The notes under the pieces were generated by a model. It made no database searches. It saw only the letters and a list, made by a program, of their open reading frames with translations, and had not been told where the DNA came from. This document shows positions 1 through 5,455 of a stretch of DNA of 8,109 nt, piece by piece (position 1 is the first letter of the stretch; each line of letters begins with the position of its first letter). Source of the stretch: Nostocaceae cyanobacterium CSSed10_463m (GTDB lineage Bacteria > Cyanobacteriota > Cyanobacteriia > Cyanobacteriales > Nostocaceae); the NCBI GenBank assembly GCA_003556955.1, contig PWQB01000311.1, positions 1-8,109 on the forward strand, in the 5' to 3' direction. A program made the translations under genes and the position numbers.

Positions 1-204
1 ATTTCTTCTAAAAAAATCAAAGTTTATATTGCGGAAGAAGCAGCCATAAAACTCGAGGTTAGTAAAAGAAAGACAAAAGCTAAATGCCAAACCCTTACAC
101 CAGCAGACATCGATCCAGAACTGGGTATTGAAGCTCGCAGCTTTGATAGAACCATTGAAACAATGAACCGCATTCAGGAAGCGATTGTCTGGGGTGAGGA
201 TTAA
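1..204 (+). CDS. C-terminal fragment of an unidentified protein, possibly the ATPase of a two-gene system
   Basis: The frame is open from the left edge to a TAA at 202-204, giving the last 67 residues of a longer protein. The tail is charged (VYIAEEAAIKLEV near the start, SFDRTIETMNRIQ towards the end) and contains no complete catalytic motif. The stop overlaps the ATG of the next gene as TAATG, so the two are almost certainly co-transcribed and probably translationally coupled. A beta-strand-rich stretch followed by a helix beginning SFD recalls the ends of some AAA/ABC-type ATPases that sit before small nuclease-like genes. That identification is a guess from style and context only; the reading frame itself is secure. 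Confidence 0.7.
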   Translation: MSSKKIKVYIAEEAAIKLEVSKRKTKAKCQTLTPADIDPELGIEARSFDRTIETMNRIQEAIVWGED

Positions 205-764
205 TGTCTGACATTGCTATCCTCAAAGAGATGATCAAGAAAACCGCTACAGTATCATTAGAAAATGATACTCACGGCAAAAAAATAGTCAAACTCCAAG
301 AGCCTGATCTCCCTGACTATTTTGTAACAATTCGTGGAATGCCTGACGACGATGAAATTATTGTTATCAAGGCAGATGAATTTAAGTCACCGGATACAGT
401 TTTTATTGGCTCAAAAGGTGAGTGTAAACGTGCGGATTTTGTCATCATCGCCGATACTAATACAAAAAAAGTTATCCTCTGCATTGAGATGAAGGCAAAA
501 CCTACGACAAGCAAACAGTGGGAAATTATTCAACAACTTAAGGGCGCACAGTGTTTTATTGCCTATTGCCAAAAAATTGGCAAAGAGTTTTGGGGACAAC
601 CTAAATTTCTTGACAGTTATGTTTATCGCTTCGTCACTATTAGAAATATCAACATTAATAAAAAACCAACACGGGAGAAAAAAACTGATGTTCATGACAG
701 TCCAGAGCGGATGCTAAAAATTAGCTCTCCACATTATCTTAAATTCAATCATTTGATCGAATGA
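204..764 (+). CDS. Predicted PD-(D/E)XK nuclease-like protein, coupled to the upstream gene
   Basis: This is a 186-residue soluble protein that I cannot assign to a named family. Residues 77-99 resemble a PD-(D/E)XK nuclease core: Asp78 in the strand ADFVII, a short turn (DTNTKK), then the strand ILCIEMKAK with Glu95-x-Lys97, followed by a helix with Gln residues (QWEIIQQLKG). This D-x(16)-E-x-K spacing is what is seen in restriction-type and Holliday-junction-resolvase-type nucleases. The ATG overlaps the upstream stop (TAATG), and GAGGA at 196-200 is a close ribosome site. Pairing with an upstream gene suggests a two-component defence or DNA-processing module, with this protein as the DNA-cutting part. 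That role is inference. The C-terminal third is basic (INKKPTREKK) and could contact nucleic acid. Alternatively it is an inactive nuclease-fold protein. Confidence 0.8.
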   Translation: MSDIAILKEMIKKTATVSLENDTHGKKIVKLQEPDLPDYFVTIRGMPDDDEIIVIKADEFKSPDTVFIGSKGECKRADFVIIADTNTKKVILCIEMKAKPTTSKQWEIIQQLKGAQCFIAYCQKIGKEFWGQPKFLDSYVYRFVTIRNININKKPTREKKTDVHDSPERMLKISSPHYLKFNHLIE

Positions 765-885
765 AGATAGTTAATGGCTCTGTATAAAACTTTCTCAACT
801 TGCCTTATACTATGTTATATCCAAAAATTTACTATTTTCTGGCAGTATGATCGCTGATGGTTTGTTTTTAGAACATTCTCTATTA

Positions 886-1026
886 TTAGTTAAGAACAAG
901 CGATCGCTTGGAAAATACACCCTCAGATTTTATAATAATTAGTGCGATCGCCTGGTGATGCAGAAGAATAAGCTGATTAACAATAGCTAAATTCAAAATC
1001 GGTGACGTGTTACTAACTACGGGCAT
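886..1026 (-). pseudogene. Truncated DUF3368 PIN-type toxin, relic of a UPF0175/DUF3368 toxin-antitoxin pair
   Basis: On the minus strand an ATG at 1026-1024 lies inside the last codons of the UPF0175 gene (14-nt overlap) and opens a 46-codon frame ending in TAA at 888-886. The translation begins MPVVSNTSPILNLAIVNQL, which closely resembles the N terminus of DUF3368 proteins, the PIN-like partners of UPF0175. After about 24 residues the similarity to the expected continuation stops. The next stretch, QAIAL, may match the internal EAIALA segment of the family, which would mean a large internal deletion, but the HIP1 octamer at 944-951 encodes AIA in this frame, so that match is weak. A complete toxin is roughly 150-165 residues and cannot fit before the convergent gene ending at 764. 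The toxin is therefore almost certainly non-functional. Confidence 0.75.
900..951. repeat. Two HIP1 octamers inside the toxin relic
   Basis: GCGATCGC occurs at 900-907 and again at 944-951. Other perfect copies start at 1167, 4025, 6312 and 7368. Six perfect copies in about 8.1 kb is far above chance for an 8-mer and is the HIP1 signature of many cyanobacterial genomes. The copy at 944-951 sits where similarity of the relic to the DUF3368 family breaks down. Confidence 0.9.
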
Positions 1027-1264
1027 AATTTAAATCATCTTCTAATTCTTCACCACCGTAGTGCCGTAAAACTCCACGCCGACCGAGTAATTGCCCAAAT
1101 TCATATTTATCCATTTGCGCGAGTTCTCGTGCTTTGCCAAATGATAGGATATCTTGTGCATAAAGAGCGATCGCTAATTCTTGCAGCAATTCCTGCTCAA
1201 TACGCTGTTCAGGTAAACGAATGGCTTGCACAATGGAATCAGAAATCGAAATCTGTAGTCCCAT
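1013..1264 (-). CDS. UPF0175 family antitoxin-like protein
   Basis: This 83-residue protein matches the UPF0175 pattern: an N-terminal beta segment (ISISDSIVQAIRLP), a helical stretch (EQELLQELAIALYAQDILSFGKARELA) with the family hallmark LY...LSxGKAxELA, then a DNA-binding-like helix (KYEFGQLLGRRGV) and the acidic ending HYGGEELEDDL. The family is predicted to act as the antitoxin and autorepressor of DUF3368 PIN-type toxins. Full length is intact and the ATG at 1264-1262 is preceded by AAAGAAG, a weak ribosome site. Its usual toxin partner starts in overlap with its 3' end but is truncated, so this is an orphan antitoxin. It could persist as a DNA-binding regulator, neutralise a related toxin elsewhere, or simply be a remnant. 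Confidence 0.88.
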   Translation of the reverse strand: MGLQISISDSIVQAIRLPEQRIEQELLQELAIALYAQDILSFGKARELAQMDKYEFGQLLGRRGVLRHYGGEELEDDLNYARS

Positions 1265-1453
1265 CTTCTTTAGGTTGATTCACAATTGATCTATTACTAT
1301 CATGCTATACCAAGTAGAATCAAAATTATTTTTTGTAGCAAAAGTTACTAGCATCACCTCAACATAAATCTTTTAATTTGTAGCCAATTTATTAAAACGG
1401 GTGTAGAGTAGTTTAGATCATATATATTATCCTCACCTTTAAAGCATCCATCT

Positions 1454-1693
1454 ATGGATAGAAAAACCAAGCGCCTGTTATTGCTCGTTTTTTCCTGTAG
1501 TCTAACTGGTGTAATTCTAGGCGGTACATCTAGTTGGGCAGAAAGCAATCTTTGCTTACAATCAGAGACAGTGACGAGCAATTGTTTAAAACAAGAACCC
1601 ATCCAAAAAACTATCCAAGGCATGAGTACCGGATTAGTAGCAGGAGCAGGCGCGGCTGCCGGTGCAGCCTGGAATGTCCGTCATGAAGATTAA
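1454..1693 (+). CDS. Small exported protein of unknown function
   Basis: This is a 79-residue protein with a clear Sec-type signal peptide: basic n-region (MDRKTKR), hydrophobic core (residues 8-24), and a likely cleavage after Ala29 (SSWA/ES). The predicted mature part is only about 50 residues. It contains two cysteines, Cys34 and Cys44, that could form a disulfide in the periplasm, and a Gly/Ala-rich hydrophobic segment near the C terminus (GLVAGAGAAAGAAW, about residues 60-73) that could insert in or associate with a membrane. Cys15 inside the hydrophobic core is a poor lipobox match, so lipoprotein processing is less likely. No ribosome site is obvious; an AT-rich TATATT at 1423-1428 is the nearest possible -10 element, without a matching -35. 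I do not recognise the family. It is probably monocistronic, since the next gene downstream faces it. Confidence 0.72.
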   Translation: MDRKTKRLLLLVFSCSLTGVILGGTSSWAESNLCLQSETVTSNCLKQEPIQKTIQGMSTGLVAGAGAAAGAAWNVRHED

Positions 1694-1727
1694 TTTATAA
1701 GACAGCACCCTATTTTTAATAAAATTT

Positions 1728-1749
1728 GAGCAACGCCCAGGCGTTGCTC
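1728..1749 (-). terminator. Hairpin terminator between convergent genes, best oriented for the minus-strand GDYXXLXY gene
   Basis: The arms GAGCAACGCC (1728-1737) and GGCGTTGCTC (1740-1749) are perfectly complementary, giving a 9-10 bp GC-rich stem with a tiny loop. Read on the minus strand the stem is followed by a T-rich run (AAATTTTATT, from 1727 down). On the plus strand the following bases (TGTTATT) form a poorer tract. It may stop transcription from both sides. Confidence 0.6.
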
Positions 1750-1801
1750 TGTTATTGGAAGTAGTGGCTGCTAACCTGTAAGTATTTTTGCCCAATCAGG
1801 G

Positions 1802-2542
1802 TTAAAAAGAATAATTGCGGTCGCGCACCCATAAACTAACAGGTACAGCATTACCTTGAGGATCTACCTTGACCCTGACTGTAATTGGTCGGATTTGTCT
1901 ACCTCTATTTCCTCTAGTTTGCTGAACGCTTTGGAAGATATCGTTACTAATTTGCTGCCGTTGTTGTTCTGGAAGATAGTATGTTTCTATCCCATAGGTA
2001 ACAGCATTATCTTGATACACACCTCTTAAGGCTACTTGATTGCTGGGAAGAGATTCAGGTAAATTGCTACTCACTCTAATTGGTCTCCAAGCTCTAGGAA
2101 CACCACGACCTGATGAAATTTGTTGCTCTTGCAAAATTACATACAAGTTAGTTCCTGGTAGCAGTTGTCTATTTCTCCCTTGATTTCTTCTAAGTAAATC
2201 ATCCCAACCGGAAAGTCTTCGCAAATTTTCCACACGGGAAATGTTGTATTCCAGTGATAAGGAAAACTCCTGAACAACATTCCTGGGATCTTGAGCCACT
2301 GTTTCCAGAATTACATCCCTACCTGCGATGTTAGTATACATTGCTTGGGTGGGAACCGCTAAAATAATTCCTGTTTGAATTAATAAAGGAACTAATAGCC
2401 GCCAAAAAGGTAGGGGCTTATTCGCACTTTGTTCCGTGGCAATTAGGTAATCTCGAAAAGTCAGCTTCTCCGAGAATTCAGCTTCTGGGGTTAATGTTCT
2501 AAATGATTTATTTCCACTCGATTCAGAGGAATTACTTTTCAT
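1802..2542 (-). CDS. GDYXXLXY domain-containing membrane-anchored protein
   Basis: This 246-residue protein has one transmembrane helix (about residues 47-65) preceded by a Ser-rich hydrophilic N-terminal extension; the rest is probably periplasmic. Family features appear in order: GRDVILETVAQDPR (74-87), the signature block here read as QEFSLSLEY (91-99, a variant of GDYxxLxY), LRGVY (172-176), YGIETYYLPEQQ (183-194) and a final strand pair VRVKVDPQGNAVPVSLWV (222-239). GDYXXLXY proteins are commonly encoded beside DUF2157/DUF4401 membrane proteins, as here (the DUF2157 gene lies upstream on the same strand). No biochemical function is established. The ATG at 2542 is supported by AGGA with 8-nt spacing (complement of TCCT at 2551-2554). 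The signature Gly-Asp-Tyr is replaced by Gln-Glu-Phe. Confidence 0.85.
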   Translation of the reverse strand: MKSNSSESSGNKSFRTLTPEAEFSEKLTFRDYLIATEQSANKPLPFWRLLVPLLIQTGIILAVPTQAMYTNIAGRDVILETVAQDPRNVVQEFSLSLEYNISRVENLRRLSGWDDLLRRNQGRNRQLLPGTNLYVILQEQQISSGRGVPRAWRPIRVSSNLPESLPSNQVALRGVYQDNAVTYGIETYYLPEQQRQQISNDIFQSVQQTRGNRGRQIRPITVRVKVDPQGNAVPVSLWVRDRNYSF

Positions 2543-2615
2543 GAGCGTAGTCCTAAAATGAAGGGTAATTTGTCACAAATGTGCCTGGTTAAAATACCAG
2601 AATTAGGACAGACGC

Positions 2616-2650
2616 AGAGATTCTCTAAAAAGGGTGAAGCACAGAGATTT
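2616..2650. repeat. Degenerate CGCAGAGA-type interspersed repeat
   Basis: GACGCAGAGATTCTC (from 2611) and GCACAGAGATTTT (from 2638) are two diverged copies of the CAGAGA-type unit also seen at 5231-5255. They lie in the spacer between the DUF2157 and GDYXXLXY genes. This is non-coding filler of a kind frequent in filamentous cyanobacteria. Confidence 0.5.
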
Positions 2651-2717
2651 TACCAACTACTATCGGTCAACAGAAAAAAGTTACCCATTTGAAATGCTCA
2701 AACCCTTACAGAACTGT

Positions 2718-2751
2718 AATTACGAATTACGAATTACGAATTACGAATTAC
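2718..2751. repeat. AATTACG heptamer tandem repeat (short tandemly repeated repetitive sequence)
   Basis: Four consecutive AATTACG units (2718-2745) plus a partial fifth (AATTAC, to 2751) give 34 bp of 7-bp periodicity. Heptamer repeats of this type are typical of Nostoc/Anabaena genomes. The array crosses the 3' end of the DUF2157 gene: the TAA stop at 2743-2741 and the preceding codons for Asn and Ser are read from it. Confidence 0.92.
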
Positions 2752-4162
2752 TTCCAACAGGTCGGCGACGTTCAAACCAAAGTCCAGCGCTAATTAATGC
2801 CGAGCCGCATAAAACAAAGACAAGCGACCGAAAAAGTATGTCGGTATCGTATTCTAGCACACGGCTAATAATTTGCAGTGTTAGTAATAGCATACCGCCC
2901 CAGAAGGTGTTTCTGTTATTTAACTTTAGTCCTTCTCTAATTAACCCTGATGCAAAAAATGCTAAAAGTACATTGAAGATGAAAATGCCTAATTCATCAA
3001 TGCGCGTGATAGCTAGATGCCAAAAAGGTGTAATGATGATGAAAGCCAAGAAGGTGGTAACAACAGCAAGAGTGAAAATTATCTCCCGGCGAGGAGGATT
3101 ATTTCTCAGCCGCAGCAGCGACAACCATTGTAATACGGCTAAACCACTGAGAATTCCTAAATCGATTACAGGCAACCTCATGAATAGGTTGTTTGTACTA
3201 TTTAGCACAAAAGAATTTAAGCTTGGGGCTACCCATTGCCAACGAAAAGACAAGACATAAAACACTAGTCCAAAAAATATCAATGCTAGATTCCGAGCTA
3301 GAGGTTGAAATAACCTGTAGTTAACTGTCGGGAACAGCAAATCATCATAACTCCAGTACAATGCGGGTGGTAGTGCAAAAGCAAAAGATGCCACCCAAGG
3401 AGCCATATTAGAGTAATTCAGCAGTGGTAGAGGATTGAGATTTAACTGCAAAGTGACCGCAAAAACTAAAGCTGCTAAGGCAAAAATCCAGCGCGAGCGA
3501 CAAAAATATGCTAAGGGTACAAATAGCAACCACGACAACAAAGGCATATGTCGAACTAACAAACGTACCCAATTGAAGTCTCCCGCAGAAAATGACAAGT
3601 CTCCTCTTCCCATCCAATACCCGATTTGAATCAGGATAATTGCCATAATTCCCAGGGAATTTAAGGACAGACTATAAGCCATAGCCAAAACACCAAATCC
3701 CCAAGCAAAAAACAGTTCGGGCATGGAACCGTTAATGTTGAAAATCTGTGCCATCAGGACTATGTTTGCGCCTAAAATAAAAGCGCTTAAAATTAGTAGT
3801 CCTTCTCCCAGGATGCGTTTGCCTCGTTGCTGTTTATTCTTTTCGTTGTTGCTTGATTTAGCTTGGTTCCATGTAGAAAAACCAGTGATACTGGTGGAGA
3901 GAAACAAACTTATCATCAGGATAAATTTGACTTCTCGTGACCATGTTTGCCAGTTTGCTGCTACAAAGGTAAGTATACCTAAACACAAAAGGATACTACC
4001 TATAGAAACCACAATTACCACAAAGCGATCGCGTGCAGCAGCTTCTAGGTTATTAAATCGATAACGTTGTGCTAGGTCTTCGTATTGCGAAGCGCTAATG
4101 AGTCCTTCATCTCGCCATAATTGCGCTTCACGGCGTAATTTTTGGGGAAAATCATCTAACAT
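2741..4162 (-). CDS. DUF2157 domain-containing multi-pass membrane protein
   Basis: This is a 473-residue integral membrane protein. Residues 1-45 are a soluble helical region (KLRREAQLWRDEGLISASQYEDLAQRY) typical of the DUF2157 N terminus. The first membrane helix (about 47-69) ends in AANWQTW, another family hallmark. About twelve to fourteen hydrophobic segments follow to the C terminus, separated by short charged loops, the longest being SSNNEKNKQQRGKR near residue 105. It ends in FERRRPVGSNS, whose last residues come from a tandem repeat. The function of the family is unknown; its recurring neighbour is a GDYXXLXY protein, found next downstream, suggesting a membrane complex. The ATG at 4162 is preceded by AGGAG (complement of 4173-4177) at 10 nt. 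It is transcribed divergently from the RNA methyltransferase gene. Confidence 0.88.
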   Translation of the reverse strand: MLDDFPQKLRREAQLWRDEGLISASQYEDLAQRYRFNNLEAAARDRFVVIVVSIGSILLCLGILTFVAANWQTWSREVKFILMISLFLSTSITGFSTWNQAKSSNNEKNKQQRGKRILGEGLLILSAFILGANIVLMAQIFNINGSMPELFFAWGFGVLAMAYSLSLNSLGIMAIILIQIGYWMGRGDLSFSAGDFNWVRLLVRHMPLLSWLLFVPLAYFCRSRWIFALAALVFAVTLQLNLNPLPLLNYSNMAPWVASFAFALPPALYWSYDDLLFPTVNYRLFQPLARNLALIFFGLVFYVLSFRWQWVAPSLNSFVLNSTNNLFMRLPVIDLGILSGLAVLQWLSLLRLRNNPPRREIIFTLAVVTTFLAFIIITPFWHLAITRIDELGIFIFNVLLAFFASGLIREGLKLNNRNTFWGGMLLLTLQIISRVLEYDTDILFRSLVFVLCGSALISAGLWFERRRPVGSNS

Positions 4163-4219
4163 TTATGACCATCTCCTGTACAGTGGGTTGGCTGAAAAAT
4201 CATGATCAGAATGCCGGTC

Positions 4220-4235
4220 ATTATACTTTCAGTAT
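4220..4235. promoter_or_regulatory. Overlapping divergent -10 elements with a small inverted repeat
   Basis: The 120-bp divergent spacer contains ATTATACT at 4220-4227. On the minus strand this reads a perfect TATAAT (4225-4220), about 57 nt before the DUF2157 start. On the plus strand it reads TATACT (4222-4227), about 55 nt before the methyltransferase start. ATACT-TTC-AGTAT (4223-4235) is an inverted repeat over the same bases. Neither direction shows a good -35 at 16-18 nt, so the call is tentative. Confidence 0.35.
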
Positions 4236-4282
4236 GCAGCCAAACCCCTGAATAGCATTGTTCTTCTGTAACACTTTTACTA

Positions 4283-5263
4283 ATGGAAAAACCATCAAAT
4301 TTATTACTTAAACTCTCGCGGCGTTTGTTTGAAAACACTGATAAACAAGAAGATTTTATTGATGCGTTAATTAATCCTCAACCTTTTAATCCGGCTATTC
4401 TCTGGTGTCAAAATCAGCCAGAAGTGTTACCTTTTACCGTGGAATCACCAACAGAATGGCAACCAAGTTTTGTTAATCGTTTATTATTAGGAGAAAAGCC
4501 CGGTAAGCATCCCTTACATCAACAAGGTTATTTTTATTGTTTGGATTTTTCTTCTATATTTTCAGCTTCAGTTTTGTTAACAATTCCTCAGCCAGTGCGT
4601 TTAGTTTTTGATATGTGTGCTTCACCAGGAGGAAAAAGTATTTTCGCTTGGAAAGCTTTGCAACCTGATTTACTCATTAGTAATGAAGTTATTGGTAAAC
4701 GGTTGGGAATGCTAATTTCTAATTTAAAGCGTTGTCAAATTAGCCCTTGCACTGTAGTTAATCGAGATTCTAGTATTTTTGCGGAACAGTTACCATTATC
4801 TAGTGATTTAGTGCTAGTAGATGCGCCTTGTACTGGGCAGTCTTTACTGGCTAAAGGTGAGACAGCACCTGGATGTTTTCATCCTACAGCAATTAATAGA
4901 AGTTCCAATCGCCAAAAAAGAATTATCGCTAATTCGGCTCAATTAGTCGCACCCCAAGGATATCTGGCTTATATGACTTGTACTTACTCTGCTGAGGAAA
5001 ATGAGCAAGTTTGTGAATGGTTTTTATCAAAGTTTCCTCAGTTTCAAGCAGTGAAAATTAGTTATTTAGATGAATATCAGTCCCACTTGAGTCATATTCC
5101 TTGTTATCGGCTTTTTCCTCAAGATAGACTAGGTGCGGGTGCGTTTACGGTGCTGTTTCAAAATACTGAAGTGGGTAAGGCGCAGGAGGTAGATTTGGAT
5201 GCTTTGTCTGGGGTTTGGATGAATACGAACCGCAGAGACGCAGAGAACGCAGAGGTTTTTTAA
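4283..5263 (+). CDS. RsmB/NOP family class I SAM-dependent RNA m5C methyltransferase
   Basis: This 326-residue enzyme is predicted to transfer a methyl group from S-adenosylmethionine to C5 of a cytosine in rRNA or tRNA. The family motifs are clear: motif I FDMCASPGGKS (109-119), acidic ribose-binding Glu135 (SNEV), NRDSS around Asp162, motif IV DAPCTG (180-185) with the release cysteine Cys183, and motif VI YMTCTYSAEENE (230-241) with the nucleophile Cys233. The final strand GAGAFTVLFQ closes the Rossmann fold. It lacks the NusB-like N-terminal domain of E. coli RsmB, so the substrate cannot be named. The ATG at 4283 has no visible ribosome site. The last eleven residues (NRRDAENAEVF) are encoded by a CGCAGAGA repeat, so the original protein probably ended near residue 315. 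Confidence 0.93.
   Translation: MEKPSNLLLKLSRRLFENTDKQEDFIDALINPQPFNPAILWCQNQPEVLPFTVESPTEWQPSFVNRLLLGEKPGKHPLHQQGYFYCLDFSSIFSASVLLTIPQPVRLVFDMCASPGGKSIFAWKALQPDLLISNEVIGKRLGMLISNLKRCQISPCTVVNRDSSIFAEQLPLSSDLVLVDAPCTGQSLLAKGETAPGCFHPTAINRSSNRQKRIIANSAQLVAPQGYLAYMTCTYSAEENEQVCEWFLSKFPQFQAVKISYLDEYQSHLSHIPCYRLFPQDRLGAGAFTVLFQNTEVGKAQEVDLDALSGVWMNTNRRDAENAEVF
5231..5255 (+). repeat. CGCAGAGA tandem units at the end of the methyltransferase gene
   Basis: Three near-identical units, CGCAGAGA (5231-5238), CGCAGAGAA (5239-5247) and CGCAGAGG (5248-5255), run in frame through the last codons of the methyltransferase gene. Read in this frame they encode RRDAENAE. This repeat type is common in filamentous cyanobacteria and is related to the degenerate copies near 2611-2650. 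Confidence 0.85.
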
Positions 5264-5272
5264 ATGCATTAA

Positions 5273-5311
5273 CCACAGATGTACACAGATTCTAGTCAGG
5301 CGCATCTGTGG
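5273..5311. repeat. Inverted repeat CCACAGATG / CATCTGTGG
   Basis: Nine-base perfect arms (5273-5281 and 5303-5311) are separated by 21 nt that also hold a direct copy of ACACAGAT. There is no T-run after it, so it is a poor intrinsic terminator for the methyltransferase gene. It looks like a companion of the CGCAGAGA repeats just upstream, forming one interspersed repeat block of about 80 bp. Confidence 0.6.
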
Positions 5312-5381
5312 CTATACCAGCTATCAGAGAGAAGATGTATAAATGAACTTATGGTTGTTCATAGAGAAAATACGGGGAATT

Positions 5382-5399
5382 TTGAGTGAAATCACTGAA
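5382..5399. promoter_or_regulatory. 18-bp imperfect palindrome upstream of the dynamin promoter
   Basis: TTGAGTGA-AA-TCACTGAA has arms that match at 7 of 8 positions about a 2-nt centre. It lies immediately upstream of the candidate -35 at 5404. Size, symmetry and position suit a dimeric regulator binding site. No known regulator consensus was recognised. Confidence 0.35.
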
Positions 5400-5403
5400 G
5401 TAC

Positions 5404-5432
5404 ATGACTGAGATTTAATATTAAAATATACT
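5404..5432 (+). promoter_or_regulatory. Candidate sigma-70 type promoter of the dynamin-like gene
   Basis: ATGACT (5404-5409, 4 of 6 to TTGACA) and TATACT (5427-5432, 5 of 6 to TATAAT) are separated by exactly 17 nt. Transcription would begin near 5439, leaving a leader of about 17 nt before the ATG at 5456. If correct, the in-frame TTG at 5432 lies within the -10 and cannot be the start. Confidence 0.45.
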
Positions 5433-5455
5433 TGGATATTTATGGATATTTAATC

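Noticed and set aside
765..885. Possible C-terminal remains of the DUF3368 toxin (ISDH-like residues on the minus strand)
   Set aside because: Stops in all useful frames, and the match is only a few residues; not convincing without an alignment.
1496..1501. Lipobox-like cysteine (Cys15) in the small exported protein
   Set aside because: The hydrophobic stretch before it is too short, Phe at -2 is atypical, and a good signal peptidase I site follows at Ala29.
1354..1623. 89-codon minus-strand frame opposite the small exported protein
   Set aside because: The plus-strand frame has a well-formed signal peptide and cleavage site, whereas this one has no coherent features.
2634..3260. 208-codon plus-strand frame opposite the DUF2157 gene
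   Set aside because: It is antisense to a convincing membrane-protein gene, has low-complexity basic composition, and reads through the AATTACG repeat (NYELRITNYEL). It is a shadow frame.
3723..4064. 113-codon plus-strand frame opposite the DUF2157 gene
   Set aside because: No recognisable domain; it lies wholly antisense to the start of a gene with clear family features.
5273..5311. Inverted repeat as an intrinsic terminator of the methyltransferase gene
   Set aside because: The loop is 21 nt and no T-run follows, so it is better explained as part of an interspersed repeat block.
5343..5411. 22-codon frame (MNLWLFIEKIRG...) upstream of the dynamin gene, with a purine-rich AGAGAGAAG before it
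   Set aside because: Too short to support as a gene, and it overlaps the palindrome and the candidate -35. It could be a leader peptide only if transcription starts further upstream.
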